DNA of 64,000 nt, taken from contig JARLGI010000038.1 in assembly GCA_031296115.1 (NCBI GenBank), positions 1-64,000 of the forward strand. Direction: 5' to 3'. Of the stretch, positions 46,935-55,905 are shown in pieces (position 1 is the first letter of the stretch; every line of letters begins with the position of its first letter). The stretch is from Acidobacteriota bacterium (GTDB lineage Bacteria; Acidobacteriota; Terriglobia; Terriglobales; Acidobacteriaceae). The translations under genes were made by a program, and so were the position numbers. Below the pieces are notes generated by a model. It was not told the origin of the DNA and did no database searches. It saw only the letters and a program-made list of their open reading frames with translations.

Positions 46935-47639
46935 ATGACCGTTGCCTCCAACCTCTCTGCCATCCGCGAAAGCATCGCCCGAGCGGCCAAGCGGGCCGGA
47001 AGGCAGCCTGAGCACATCGCGCTGATGGCCGTCATCAAGACTTTTCCTCCCGAAAAAATTCTGGAAGCGTACGCGGCCGGCCAGCGCCTGTTTGGCGAGA
47101 ACAGGGTGCAGGAGTTTGCAGAAAAATTCGGCAGCTTATCAGAGCTGCGCGATGCTGAGTTCCACATGATCGGCCATCTGCAATCCAACAAAGCGGGGAA
47201 GGCGGCAGAAATTTTCTGCGCGGTTGATTCTCTTGACTCGGTGAAGCTGGTCGAGCGGCTCAACGCCGCCGCCGAAAAACTTGGCAAGACGCTCGAGGTG
47301 CTGATTGAGGTCAACGTCGGCGGCGAAGAGGCCAAGAGCGGCATCGCTCCGGACTCGTCTGAGTTGGAAAGCATCCTTATCGCCGCACCCGAATGGAAGA
47401 ACCTGCACATCCGCGGGCTGATGACCGTGCCTCCGTTCACCGAAGATCCCGAGGGCGCGCGGCCATACTTCCGCCAGCTTCGCGAATTGCGCGACCGGCT
47501 GGCGGCGCGGAATCTTCCATTCGTCAGTCTCGATGTTCTTTCCATGGGCATGTCGCACGACTTCGAAGTTGCCATCGAAGAAGGCTCGACGTGCGTGCGA
47601 CTTGGCACGGCGATCTTCGGGACGCGGACGACGCCGTGA
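46935..47639 (+). CDS. yggS: PLP homeostasis protein YggS/PLPBP
   Basis: A 234-residue single-domain TIM barrel that binds pyridoxal phosphate and buffers its level, with effects on amino-acid metabolism. The Schiff-base lysine is Lys35 in MAVIKTFP; GENRVQEF, HMIGHLQSNK and LSMGMSHDFEVAIEEGSTCVRLGTAIFG are family blocks, the last holding the phosphate-binding SMGMS and RLG. The GTGA junction overlaps the next gene by four bases, matching the classic yggS-yggU pairing. Confidence 0.93.
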   Translation: MTVASNLSAIRESIARAAKRAGRQPEHIALMAVIKTFPPEKILEAYAAGQRLFGENRVQEFAEKFGSLSELRDAEFHMIGHLQSNKAGKAAEIFCAVDSLDSVKLVERLNAAAEKLGKTLEVLIEVNVGGEEAKSGIAPDSSELESILIAAPEWKNLHIRGLMTVPPFTEDPEGARPYFRQLRELRDRLAARNLPFVSLDVLSMGMSHDFEVAIEEGSTCVRLGTAIFGTRTTP

Positions 47640-47935
47640 TTCCAATACACGACACGCCGTCGGGCGCGACCTTCCAGGTAAAAGTACATCCCCGCGCCAA
47701 GAAGAACGCCATCACGGGCGAGATCGGCGAAGCGCTGAAGATAGCGCTTACCGCGCCTCCCGTCGAAGGCCGAGCCAACGAAGAGTGCGTGGCGTTTCTG
47801 GCGGAGGTTTTGAGTGTGCCCCGTTCGTCGGTTACGATAGCCGCCGGCAAAAGCAGTCGTAACAAAACTATTCTGGTAAGCTGCCTTTCGGCCAGGCAAG
47901 TCGAAGCGAGGCTGCTGGAAGCCGGTAGTCAGTAG
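47636..47935 (+). CDS. yggU: DUF167/YggU family protein
   Basis: A 99-residue protein of the UPF0235 family. GTG at 47636 overlaps the yggS stop (GTGA), fixing the start. Diagnostic motifs: VKVHPRAKKNAI, LTAPPVEGRANEECVAFLA and IAAGKSSRNKTILV. Function unknown; the family is widely linked to yggS. It ends in a short stretch of TAGTCAG-type direct repeats (47926-47945), so its last few residues come from repeat DNA. Confidence 0.88.
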   Translation: MIPIHDTPSGATFQVKVHPRAKKNAITGEIGEALKIALTAPPVEGRANEECVAFLAEVLSVPRSSVTIAAGKSSRNKTILVSCLSARQVEARLLEAGSQ

Positions 47936-47990
47936 TCAGTTGCGCGGCTTTCTGATTGGCTACTGACAACTGGCTCATGAGGGAAACCCT

Positions 47991-49271
47991 TTGAGTTTTG
48001 TGCAGCGATGGCACGACATTCGTACTGGCTTCGAGCGTCCCTTCTGGGTCGCCAACATCAGCGAGTTGTTTGAGCGTCTTTCCTACTATGCAGCCTTCGC
48101 CTCGCTGGCGCGATATCTGCACGAAGTCCTGCATTTCCCCACGGAACAGACCGGCACGCTGACCGGGTTCTTCGGTGGGCTGGTGTGGTTTCTGCCTATG
48201 TTCGGCGGAACTCTCGCCGACCGCATGGGATTCCGCCGTGCCCTCTCGCTGGCTTATCTGATCCTGAGCTGCGCCTACTTCCTTCTGGGGTCGCTGGGAT
48301 CGCCCTGGCTCGCTCCTGTGCGCGACGCCGTGCCGCTGGTGGTTCTGGTGGCCTTTGTGTTGGCGCTCCCTGCGCTGGGCGTGGCGCTAGTCAAACCCAG
48401 TGTGGTCGGTACTACGGCTCGCGCCTCGAAGGAAAATGTTCGCTCCATCGGTTACTCCATCTATTACACTCTGGTAAACATTGGCGGCGCGGCGGGGCCG
48501 TATGTTGCGTCATACGTGCACCAGCGCCTGCGCGTCGAGAATGTCTTTCGCGTAGCGGCGCTGAGCGTATTCCTGATGTTTCTGGGTGTGCTGCTGTTTT
48601 TCCGTGAACCGCGCCGGCACGACGAAGTGGAGACCGCCAGCTTGGTGCAAGCCGGCCGGAATTTCTGGACTGTCATCACCAATCCCCGCTTCATGCTGTT
48701 CCTGCTAATCTTTACCGGCTACTGGATCGTGTACTGGCAGGAGTTCATTACTCTGCCGATTTATGTTCACGATTACATTAACCCTCACACTGACACTGAG
48801 CTTCTGCTGGTAACCGGTCCGCTGGTGGTCATTGCCCTTACGCTGGTGATCAACATCCTGACCCAGAGAATTCGTGCTTTCAGCGCCATCATTATTGGCA
48901 CGCTGGTGACTGCCCTGGCATGGATCATCCTGATCGTGAGGCCAACGGTGACTGGCGTCATACTGACGCTGGTTGCGGTTGCTCTCGGCGAGATTACACA
49001 ATCCCCGCGTTACTACGAATACATTTCCCGGCTGGCGCCGTCGGGACAGCAGGGAACGTATATGGGGTTCGCCTTTTTGCCGTTGGGAATCGGTTCGCTT
49101 ATCGGTGGAAACTTCGGCGGATTTCTCATTCATCACTACGGTGAGGTGAAACACCAACCGGGAATGATGTGGGTAGTAATCACGGCCATCGGCATTTTGA
49201 CGGCGTTACTGCTTTGGATCTACGACAAGTGGGTGCTGCCAAAATCCGGATCGGAGGCGACAAGGGTATGA
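47991..49271 (+). CDS. MFS transporter, POT/peptide-like
   Basis: A 426-residue, 12-helix major facilitator. ISELFERLSYYAAFASL at residues about 23-39 matches the proton-dependent oligopeptide (POT/PTR2) signature ExxERF-SYY. FGGTLADRMGFRRAL is the MFS motif A loop. It is shorter than most POT members (about 460-500). Start is a TTG at 47991 with GAGGG upstream. Its stop overlaps the ATG of the next gene. Peptide uptake is the most likely role, not proven. Confidence 0.82.
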   Translation: MSFVQRWHDIRTGFERPFWVANISELFERLSYYAAFASLARYLHEVLHFPTEQTGTLTGFFGGLVWFLPMFGGTLADRMGFRRALSLAYLILSCAYFLLGSLGSPWLAPVRDAVPLVVLVAFVLALPALGVALVKPSVVGTTARASKENVRSIGYSIYYTLVNIGGAAGPYVASYVHQRLRVENVFRVAALSVFLMFLGVLLFFREPRRHDEVETASLVQAGRNFWTVITNPRFMLFLLIFTGYWIVYWQEFITLPIYVHDYINPHTDTELLLVTGPLVVIALTLVINILTQRIRAFSAIIIGTLVTALAWIILIVRPTVTGVILTLVAVALGEITQSPRYYEYISRLAPSGQQGTYMGFAFLPLGIGSLIGGNFGGFLIHHYGEVKHQPGMMWVVITAIGILTALLLWIYDKWVLPKSGSEATRV

Positions 49272-50062
49272 AGCGCCCGGCTTACATCGCCAAACACGTT
49301 CGCACCGTGATTCGCGACGGGGGCTCAGCGCCACATTCGGCAGAGGTTCAGTGGTTCTTCAAGCAGGAAGTGAAGTCGCGCGGCTGGTACACCCACGAGC
49401 TGCGCAAAGTCGCGGTGCGGTTCCGGAAGACGATTCTGGCGCAGCACGACCAGGGATATCTTCTGCAAGTTGCCGATCAGCTCTTTCGCGGGGACGTTCT
49501 CGAGGAGAAGGTCTTCGCCGTTCTGATGCTGCAGGGGATCGTCGGTGAATTCGGCAGATCGGAATTCAGCCTGTTCGAAAGCTGGCTGGATCGCGTCAGC
49601 ACGTGGGCCGACCACGATGCTTTGGTGCATTGCCTGATCGGCCCGATGATCGCCGCTGATGACTCGCTTTTATCTCGGCCGCCGCGCTGGGCCAAGAAGA
49701 AGACCGGCAAACCGTGGCACCAGCGTGCAGCCGCCGCGGGTCTCATCCACAGCACTCGGCAGCACAAGAATTTCGACGACATCCGGCGCATCACCGAGAT
49801 GCTGCTGACCAGCGATGACGACATGGTGCAGAAGGGGCTGGGGTGGCTGCTGCGGGAAGCGGCCAAAGCCAATCCAGACCAGACTGTGAAATATCTGATG
49901 ACCATCCGCGGGCGTACACCGCGGCTAGTGCTGCGGACCGCGTGCGAGACACTGCCGGCCAATACCCGCAAGCGAGTGCTCGAGAAGAAAGCAGCTGCGG
50001 ATTTACACGGCTCATCACGGATCAGAAACAAGAAAAAAGCAAATCCGCGTTCATCCGCGTAA
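49268..50062 (+). CDS. DNA alkylation repair (AlkD-like HEAT repeat) protein
   Basis: A 264-residue all-helical protein of the AlkD family, whose members remove bulky alkyl bases from DNA. The ATG at 49268 overlaps the MFS stop (ATGA). Recognisable blocks are WFFKQEVKSRGWYTHELRKVA, EEKVFAVLMLQG, TWADHDALVHCLIGP (catalytic-type Asp-His region), HQRAAAAGLIH and QKGLGWLLREAA. The last about 24 residues (ADLHGSS to NPRSSA) are encoded by a dispersed inverted repeat at 49997-50070, so the original stop has probably been replaced. Confidence 0.85.
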   Translation: MKRPAYIAKHVRTVIRDGGSAPHSAEVQWFFKQEVKSRGWYTHELRKVAVRFRKTILAQHDQGYLLQVADQLFRGDVLEEKVFAVLMLQGIVGEFGRSEFSLFESWLDRVSTWADHDALVHCLIGPMIAADDSLLSRPPRWAKKKTGKPWHQRAAAAGLIHSTRQHKNFDDIRRITEMLLTSDDDMVQKGLGWLLREAAKANPDQTVKYLMTIRGRTPRLVLRTACETLPANTRKRVLEKKAAADLHGSSRIRNKKKANPRSSA

Positions 50063-50070
50063 ATCCGCGG
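49997..50070. repeat. ATCCGCGT repeat with inverted partner, covering a gene's stop codon
   Basis: Three 10-base units of (a/c)ATCCGCGt (50041-50070) are preceded by the inverted GCGGATTTACACGG (49997-50010). The AlkD-like gene's TAA at 50060-50062 lies inside the tandem units. This type of sequence (CGCGGATTTACGCGGATGAACGCGGAT) is a dispersed repeat in many bacterial genomes. Confidence 0.6.
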
Positions 50071-50111
50071 TTCAATTGTTTCTGCGATTTGTCATTTACA
50101 ATGGTTCTCGC

Positions 50112-51275
50112 ATGAATTTACCCGCTATTCAGGCTGCGCTGCGCGACAGCCACAACGATTGCTGGCTTTTCTACGATCATCACCATCGCGATCCAATCGC
50201 CTATCATCTGCTTGGTCTACCCGAGAAAATGATGGTCACCCGCCGCTGGTTCTATCTCATCCCTGCTGAGGGCGATCCCATTGGGCTCGTACACCGCATC
50301 GAGAGCCATCACCTCGATTCGCTGCCGGGCCAGAAGCTGGAGTACTCCGCATGGCAGGAACTGTGGCAGAACCTGGAGGCGATGCTCAAGCCGTATCACA
50401 CGGTCGTGATGCAGTACTCGCCCAACAACCAGATCCCCTACATCTCGCTGGTGGATGCGGGCATGCTGGAGTTGGTGCGCAGCTTCGGCAAGGAGATTGT
50501 CACCTCGGCCAACCTCGTCGCGCGCTTCGAGGCCACGCTGACGGAAGCGCAGATGGACTCGCACCTGAAAGCGCGCGACGCCATCGACAAGATTACTGCC
50601 GCGTTCTTTGAGGAAGTTGGATGCCGCACGCGCAATGGTGGCACGCACGAGTTCGAAATGCAGCAGTGGATCATGGAAGCATTTCAGCGCGAAGACCTTG
50701 TCACGTGTGATCCGCCTAATGTCAGCGTGAACGCGCACAGCGGCGACCCGCACTACGAGCCGACGTCGGCCACGTCGGCCCGAATCAAGCAGGGCGATTT
50801 CGTGCTGCTCGACATCTGGGCGAAATGTAGCGAGCCGGATTCGGTCTATTACGACATCACCTGGACGGGCGTAATTGGCACACCCAGCGACAAGCAGCGC
50901 GAGGTTTTCGAGATTGTGCGCAATGCGCGCGACGTCGGCATTCGCACCGTACAGCAAGCCTTCGATGCCAAACGCAAGATCTGCGGCTGGGAGGTGGACC
51001 AAGCTGTGCGCGAGTTCATTGCCAGCAAGGGCTACGGGCAGTATTTCATCCATCGCACCGGACACTCGATTGGCCGCGACATTCACGCCAACGGCGCCAA
51101 CCTTGATAATCTGGAGACCAAGGACGACCGCGACATTCTGCCCAACACCTGCTTCTCGGTCGAGCCCGGCATTTACCTGCCGGAGTTCGGCGTGCGCAGC
51201 GAGATCAACATGCTGATCCGCAATGGCAAGGGCGAAGTGACCGGGCGTGTACAGAACGAGTTGGTGCAGATTTAA
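50112..51275 (+). CDS. M24 family metallopeptidase (Xaa-Pro aminopeptidase-like)
   Basis: A 387-residue pita-bread metallopeptidase that removes N-terminal residues before proline. All five metal ligands are seen: Asp234 (VLLDIWAK), Asp248 (YYDITWT), His318 (RTGHSIG), Glu351 (SVEPGIY) and Glu364 (RSEINM). The N-terminal creatinase-type domain (1-140) is present. The start is taken at the ATG at 50112; the open frame to 50076 adds 12 unlikely residues. It shares one base with the next start (TAATG). Probably cytoplasmic, finishing breakdown of imported peptides. Confidence 0.93.
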   Translation: MNLPAIQAALRDSHNDCWLFYDHHHRDPIAYHLLGLPEKMMVTRRWFYLIPAEGDPIGLVHRIESHHLDSLPGQKLEYSAWQELWQNLEAMLKPYHTVVMQYSPNNQIPYISLVDAGMLELVRSFGKEIVTSANLVARFEATLTEAQMDSHLKARDAIDKITAAFFEEVGCRTRNGGTHEFEMQQWIMEAFQREDLVTCDPPNVSVNAHSGDPHYEPTSATSARIKQGDFVLLDIWAKCSEPDSVYYDITWTGVIGTPSDKQREVFEIVRNARDVGIRTVQQAFDAKRKICGWEVDQAVREFIASKGYGQYFIHRTGHSIGRDIHANGANLDNLETKDDRDILPNTCFSVEPGIYLPEFGVRSEINMLIRNGKGEVTGRVQNELVQI

Positions 51276-51697
51276 TGGCGCAGAACGCAACCACGATGAA
51301 TCAACCGGAGAACGCCGCAGCAGCCTCGTGGACCTCCATGGCAACCATCGCCCCGATTGCGGGGTGGTTGTTCCCCGGTCTCGGACACTTCATCCAGCGC
51401 CGCTGGATTCGCGGTCTGCTGCTGATGCTGGCGGTGTGCACCATGTTCTTCGCCGGGCTGGGCATGCAGGGCAAGGTGTACTCGTTCAATGTCGGAGACC
51501 TGCTGGACATCCTGGGATTCATCGGCGACGTTGGCTCGGGCCTCCTGTACTTCCTCGCCCGTGCAATGAATTGGGGCGCCGGCAACATTCATCGCGCAGT
51601 GGCCGACTACGGCACCAAGTACATCGTGGTGGCCGGGTTGCTCAACGTGATCGCCGCCATTGACGCACACCATATCGCGATCGGCAAGAAACCATGA
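51275..51697 (+). CDS. DUF6677-like small membrane protein
   Basis: A 140-residue membrane protein with helices at about 22-42, 45-65 and 110-130. PIAGWLFPGLGHFIQRRWIRGLLLMLAV is the recognisable block, shared with TM2-like conserved proteins of Acidobacteriota. It overlaps the M24 peptidase by one base upstream and the next gene by four bases downstream, so the three are coupled. Function unknown. Confidence 0.72.
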   Translation: MAQNATTMNQPENAAAASWTSMATIAPIAGWLFPGLGHFIQRRWIRGLLLMLAVCTMFFAGLGMQGKVYSFNVGDLLDILGFIGDVGSGLLYFLARAMNWGAGNIHRAVADYGTKYIVVAGLLNVIAAIDAHHIAIGKKP

Positions 51698-51876
51698 CCT
51701 TCGAACTCTCGCACTACAACGCCGCCCTGCTGTTCGCGCTCTGCGCCTCCACCGTGTTTGGCATCACGCAACGCAACACCCCGCGCGACATGCTGAAGTA
51801 CGCTGCGTATTGTTTCGCTCTGTTCGCCGGCGGCGTCATCGTGGCCGCCTGGGTGATGTGGCTGATCAAGCACTGA
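51694..51876 (+). CDS. 60-aa two-helix membrane protein
   Basis: A short protein (MTFELSHYNAALLFALCAS...) with hydrophobic helices at about 9-25 and 38-57 joined by a polar turn (TQRNTPRDMLKYA). Its ATG overlaps the stop of the DUF6677-like gene (ATGA), which strongly supports a real gene. It is probably a partner of that membrane protein. No family is recognised. Confidence 0.7.
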   Translation: MTFELSHYNAALLFALCASTVFGITQRNTPRDMLKYAAYCFALFAGGVIVAAWVMWLIKH

Positions 51877-51953
51877 TCGTCAGGCGCTAGAAATCGGAAC
51901 TTAGAAGTAATCTCCACAATGAGTGCGGCGGCATCTGCGAGGACGATCCTGCC

Positions 51954-52925
51954 TTGAGCACCACTCCGACGATCCCGACCCCGCAAAGCCGAGTGCGCGT
52001 CATCTTCCAGGGTCCTCACGGCCAGCGGGCAGGGTGGCGGGTGCTCATCTTTCTCCTGCTTGTAGCGGGGTTCTCCGCACTGGCCGCGCCCGTAGTCCGG
52101 CTGCTGTCGCAGGAGTTTTACGACGCTTTGACCGCGCGCACTCTCATCCTGAGCGAAAGCATTGGGTTCATCGTTGTTATTCTCGCCACGGCGATCATGG
52201 CGCGGTTGGGGCACGGCAGCCTTGCAACTTACGGCCTTCCCGTCCGACAGATGTTCCGGAAAAACTTCTGGGCTGGCGCGCTCTGGGGATTCCTCATGCT
52301 TACCGTCATTATGGGGATGATGAGAATCTCCCACGTGTACTCACTGGCCGGCCTAGCGCTGTCGGGTGCGAGCCTTCTGAAGTACGCGTTCTTGTGGGCA
52401 GTGGCGTTCCTCCTGGTAGGGCTGTTCGAGGAATCACTGTTTCGCGGCTATGTGCAGTTCACGCTGACGTCCGGCCTTGGGTTCTGGCCCGCTGCTGCCA
52501 TCACCTGTACCGCCTTCGCGCTTGCCCACAGGGGCAACCCGGGCGAGACGTGGGTCGGCCTGGCCAACATTGTCCTGATCGCGATCTTTCTGTCCCTGGC
52601 GCTGCGGCGGACCGGCAACCTGTGGTTCGCCATCGGATGGCACATGGCCTTCGACTGGGGCGAGAGCTTCTTTTACTCGGTGCCTAATAGCGGGACCCAT
52701 ACAATTGGCCATCTGCTCAATGCCTCCCTTGGCGGCTCCCAGTGGTTAAGCGGGGGCACGGTGGGCCCGGAGGGAAGTGTCTTCGACCTCCTGGTGATGG
52801 CTGCCGGAATCGCGTTGCTTGCCAGAATCTATCCCGAGGCGAAGTATCCCGCGGTTCCTCCCGGGCCGGCGCCGCCATCCGACGCGGAGACGACGGCGAA
52901 CTTGCCCGGCATTCAAAGCTCTTAA
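51954..52925 (+). CDS. CPBP family intramembrane metalloprotease (CAAX protease/Abi)
   Basis: A 323-residue membrane protein with about eight helices. The catalytic blocks are Glu159-Glu160 with Arg164 (FEESLFRGY), His192 (ALAHRGNP) and His230 (GWHMAFDW). Start is a TTG at 51954, with a basic N-terminus. Family members cleave or process membrane peptides and prenylated proteins; substrate here is unknown. It ends three bases from the convergent mscL stop. Confidence 0.9.
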   Translation: MSTTPTIPTPQSRVRVIFQGPHGQRAGWRVLIFLLLVAGFSALAAPVVRLLSQEFYDALTARTLILSESIGFIVVILATAIMARLGHGSLATYGLPVRQMFRKNFWAGALWGFLMLTVIMGMMRISHVYSLAGLALSGASLLKYAFLWAVAFLLVGLFEESLFRGYVQFTLTSGLGFWPAAAITCTAFALAHRGNPGETWVGLANIVLIAIFLSLALRRTGNLWFAIGWHMAFDWGESFFYSVPNSGTHTIGHLLNASLGGSQWLSGGTVGPEGSVFDLLVMAAGIALLARIYPEAKYPAVPPGPAPPSDAETTANLPGIQSS

Positions 52926-52928
52926 CCG

Positions 52929-53471
52929 CTATGCGGGCGCGGCTTTAGCGCCGGGGCTCTCCAGTGTTGACGTGCAGTACGGACAGCGCGTCGCCCTTTT
53001 GACCACACCACTGAAGCAGTAGGGACATTCCTTCATCTCGACGTTCTGTAGATTGCGAAAACGGTTCACCTGCCGGACAAGCAGGAACACGCCCACGGCC
53101 ACGATGACGAAGTTCAGGACGGCATTCATGAAGACCCCGTAGTTCAGCCTAGGCGCGCCCGTCGCCTTGGCGGCCGCCAGGGTATCGAAGTGCTTTCCAG
53201 TAAGGCTGACGAACATGTTGGAAAAGTCCATCTTGCCGAAGATGCGGCTGATGACCGGCATGACGATGTCTTCCACGAACGAAGTGATGATCTTGCCGAA
53301 CGCGACGCCGAGGATGATGCCGATCGCCATGTCGAGCACACTGCCCTTCAGCGCAAATTCCTTGAATTCCTTGAAGCCGCCTTTGCCGATTTTGGCCAGC
53401 GGCATGGGATTCACCATGCGGGTGGCAAAATTGCCAAGATCCACCGGATCGGTCGAGTGTACGTGCTGCAT
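52929..53471 (-). CDS. mscL: large-conductance mechanosensitive channel MscL with C-terminal zinc ribbon
   Basis: A 180-residue channel. The MscL core (about 30-145) has FKEFALKGSVLDMAIGIILGVAFGKIITSF, the first helix with its pore-lining Gly/Ala pattern, and the second helix VFMNAVLNFVIVAVGVFLLV. After it comes CPYC-x11-CPYC (about 150-166), a zinc ribbon absent from E. coli MscL but seen in other phyla. A 20-residue N-terminal extension precedes the core; ATG at codon 19 or 23 are alternatives, but AAAGGA supports 53471. Opens at near-lytic tension. Confidence 0.9.
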   Translation of the reverse strand: MQHVHSTDPVDLGNFATRMVNPMPLAKIGKGGFKEFKEFALKGSVLDMAIGIILGVAFGKIITSFVEDIVMPVISRIFGKMDFSNMFVSLTGKHFDTLAAAKATGAPRLNYGVFMNAVLNFVIVAVGVFLLVRQVNRFRNLQNVEMKECPYCFSGVVKRATRCPYCTSTLESPGAKAAPA

Positions 53472-53701
53472 AACATGTCCTTTCGCGACTAGTACAAGAC
53501 GAAACCACACCCCGTGCAAACCGTCGCCCGGCAAAATCTGCTTGGCACCTGCGCTGACGATTCCCGCTTTACGACGAAGCTGCACTGAAACGCTTGGCTG
53601 AAGTGGCAGACTGCGCGAATATTGAGACACTCTGCTCCACGCTGGAGAGCCAGACTGCGTAGAATGAACTAGCCCTTCATCTCTCTCCATCAAAGGACGA
53701 T

Positions 53702-55717
53702 ATGCGACGCTTCCTGGTCTTCCTCGTGACACTTTGTTCGGCCGCTGCCTTCGGACAGGCGCAGGCTGGCATCGAAGTTGCCGATCTCGATCGCAAAGCC
53801 GATCCCTGCACCGATTTCTACGAGTATTCCAACGGCGCATGGCGCGCCAACAATCCCATTCCTTCGACGATGGATCGCTGGAGCCGGCGCTGGGCGGCCG
53901 GTGAGGCCAACAAAGACCAACTGCGCGTGATCCTCGACGAAGCCTCCGCCAAGAAGAACCAGCCCAAGGGCAGCGTCCATCAACTGATCGGTGACTATTA
54001 CGGCGCGTGCATGGATGTGGCCCGCGTAGACCAGGCGGGCGCGACGCCGGTGAAGCCCACGCTGGCCGAGATTGACGCCATCAACAGCCAGGCCGATTTA
54101 CAGAAGATGATCATTCGCCTGCAGAACTATGGCTTCCAGGTTCCATTTGGTGTGAATGCGGCGCCCGACAATCACAATCCCGCGCAAGTCATTGCCAACG
54201 TCCAGGCGAGCGGACTGGGTTTGCCGGACCGCGACTACTACTTCAAAGAAGAGCCGCGCTTCAAGCAGGCGCGGGAGCAGTACCTGGTCCACGTGGCCAA
54301 CATGTTCAAGCTGGCTGGGTACAGTGATGCCGCTGCTACCAAGGCCGCCGCGCAGGTCATGCAGTTCGAGACCGGACTGGCAGGCGCGACCCTGGACAAC
54401 GTCGCGCGCCGCGATCCGCAATCGACGGACCACAAGACGACGTTCGCGCAGTTGCAGAAGATGACGCCGGCGTTCGACTGGACGGCGTATTACTCCGACG
54501 CCAAGATTCCGCAGGTGGATTTGAACGTCGAGGAACCGAATTTCATGGCGGAGGTGAACAAACAGATCACCTCGACCTCGCTGGCGGACTGGAAGACCTA
54601 TCTCACCTGGCAGGTGCTGCACGGTTCCTCGCAGTTTCTATCGCAGCCCTTCGTGGATGAGAACTTCAATTTCTACGAGAAGCAGCTTGGCGGAGTCGCG
54701 GAACTGAAGCCGCGCTGGAAGCGCTGTGCCGAATCGACCGACCTCTTTCTGGGTGAGGCCTTAGGCCGCGGCTACGTGGCGCGGTACTTTCCCCCCGAGG
54801 CCAAGGCCCGCGCCAAGGTAATGATCACCAACATCCTGGCGGCCATGGGCGAGACCATCCAGGGCCTGGATTGGATGTCGCCCGAGACCAAGAAGAAGGC
54901 CATGGAGAAGATTTCCACCTTCAACGTCAAGGTCGGATATCCCGACAAGTGGAAGGACTACAGCAGCGTCACCATTACCCGCGACTCATACTTCGGCGAC
55001 GTGATGAACGCGGCGCAGTTCCTGGTGGCGGATGACCGCTCGACCATCGGCAAGCCGGTGGATCGCGGCCGCTGGGGGATGACTCCTCCCACCTCGAATG
55101 CTTACTACAATCCGCTGATGAACGAGATTGTCTTTCCCGCGGGCATCCTGCAACCGCCGGCTTTCAGCGTGAAGGCTGCAGACGCCGTGAACTACGGCGC
55201 TATCGGCGTGGTGATTGGACACGAGATCAGCCATGGCTTCGACGATCAGGGCGCGCAATATGATGCCCAGGGACGCTTGCAAGACTGGTGGACTGCCGAC
55301 GACATGAAGAAGTTCCAGGCCAAGACCGCCTGCGTCGTGACCCAGTTCGATGGCTACTACATCGAGCCCAACATTCATCACCAGGGCAAGCTGGTGCTGG
55401 GGGAATCCATCGGCGACCTGGCGGGCGTGAAGATTGCCTACTTGGCGTTCCAGAAGTCGCTGCAAGGCAAGCCTCCGGCGCCGACCATCGACGGCTTCAC
55501 TCCCGATCAGCAGTTCTTCATTGCTTGGGGACAGTTCCGCGGCGACGAGACGAGACCGGAGACGCAGCGCTTGATGGTGCAGGGCGATCCGCATCCCGTG
55601 GCCAAGTTCCGCGTGATCGGACCGCTGTCGAACTTCCCGCCATTCGCCAGCGCATTCTCTTGCAAGCCCGGGTCAGTCATGATTCGCCCGGCCGACCAGA
55701 AGTGCGTGGTGTGGTGA
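53702..55717 (+). CDS. M13 family metallopeptidase (neprilysin/PepO-like), exported
   Basis: A 671-residue zinc endopeptidase. A signal peptide (about 1-19, FLVFLVTLCSAAAFGQ) precedes the M13 N-domain (CTDFYEYSNGAW). Zinc site: HEISH at 507-511 (GHEISHGFDDQGAQYD) and GESIGDLAGV with the third ligand Glu and catalytic-support Asp. NEIVFPAGILQPP and NAYYNP provide the substrate-binding Asn/Ala pair. It ends in the typical CVVW Cys-x-x-Trp box. AAAGGAC lies before the ATG. It would cut small peptides outside the cytoplasm. Confidence 0.95.
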   Translation: MRRFLVFLVTLCSAAAFGQAQAGIEVADLDRKADPCTDFYEYSNGAWRANNPIPSTMDRWSRRWAAGEANKDQLRVILDEASAKKNQPKGSVHQLIGDYYGACMDVARVDQAGATPVKPTLAEIDAINSQADLQKMIIRLQNYGFQVPFGVNAAPDNHNPAQVIANVQASGLGLPDRDYYFKEEPRFKQAREQYLVHVANMFKLAGYSDAAATKAAAQVMQFETGLAGATLDNVARRDPQSTDHKTTFAQLQKMTPAFDWTAYYSDAKIPQVDLNVEEPNFMAEVNKQITSTSLADWKTYLTWQVLHGSSQFLSQPFVDENFNFYEKQLGGVAELKPRWKRCAESTDLFLGEALGRGYVARYFPPEAKARAKVMITNILAAMGETIQGLDWMSPETKKKAMEKISTFNVKVGYPDKWKDYSSVTITRDSYFGDVMNAAQFLVADDRSTIGKPVDRGRWGMTPPTSNAYYNPLMNEIVFPAGILQPPAFSVKAADAVNYGAIGVVIGHEISHGFDDQGAQYDAQGRLQDWWTADDMKKFQAKTACVVTQFDGYYIEPNIHHQGKLVLGESIGDLAGVKIAYLAFQKSLQGKPPAPTIDGFTPDQQFFIAWGQFRGDETRPETQRLMVQGDPHPVAKFRVIGPLSNFPPFASAFSCKPGSVMIRPADQKCVVW

Positions 55718-55775
55718 CGGACATGCGGACGAGAACCCACCCAGGCAAAGGAAGCTTGGGTGGGCCACCTGTGAC

Positions 55776-55867
55776 CTTTCAAGACGTTGTCCATTCGAAC
55801 CAGAGAAGCTGATTGTGCTGAGCAATCCAGTTTCCGAGGAGCGACCGAATGGACAACGTCTTGAAAG
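55776..55867. repeat. 22-bp perfect inverted repeat with 48-base loop
   Basis: CTTTCAAGACGTTGTCCATT and two further bases (55776-55797) are perfectly repeated in inverse at 55846-55867. Partial pairing extends outward. It lies between the M13 peptidase stop and the end of a broken minus-strand gene and is too long, without a T-run, to be an ordinary terminator. No relative is seen elsewhere in the window. Confidence 0.7.
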
Positions 55868-55905
55868 ACCACAGCCACCCGCCCACCTAGATTACGGTCG
55901 AACAA

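Noticed and set aside
47926-47990. TAGTCAGTAGTCAG tandem and its partial inverse CTACTGACAACTGG
   Set aside because: Too short and imperfect to call a mobile element; probably a small dispersed repeat remnant between yggU and the MFS gene.
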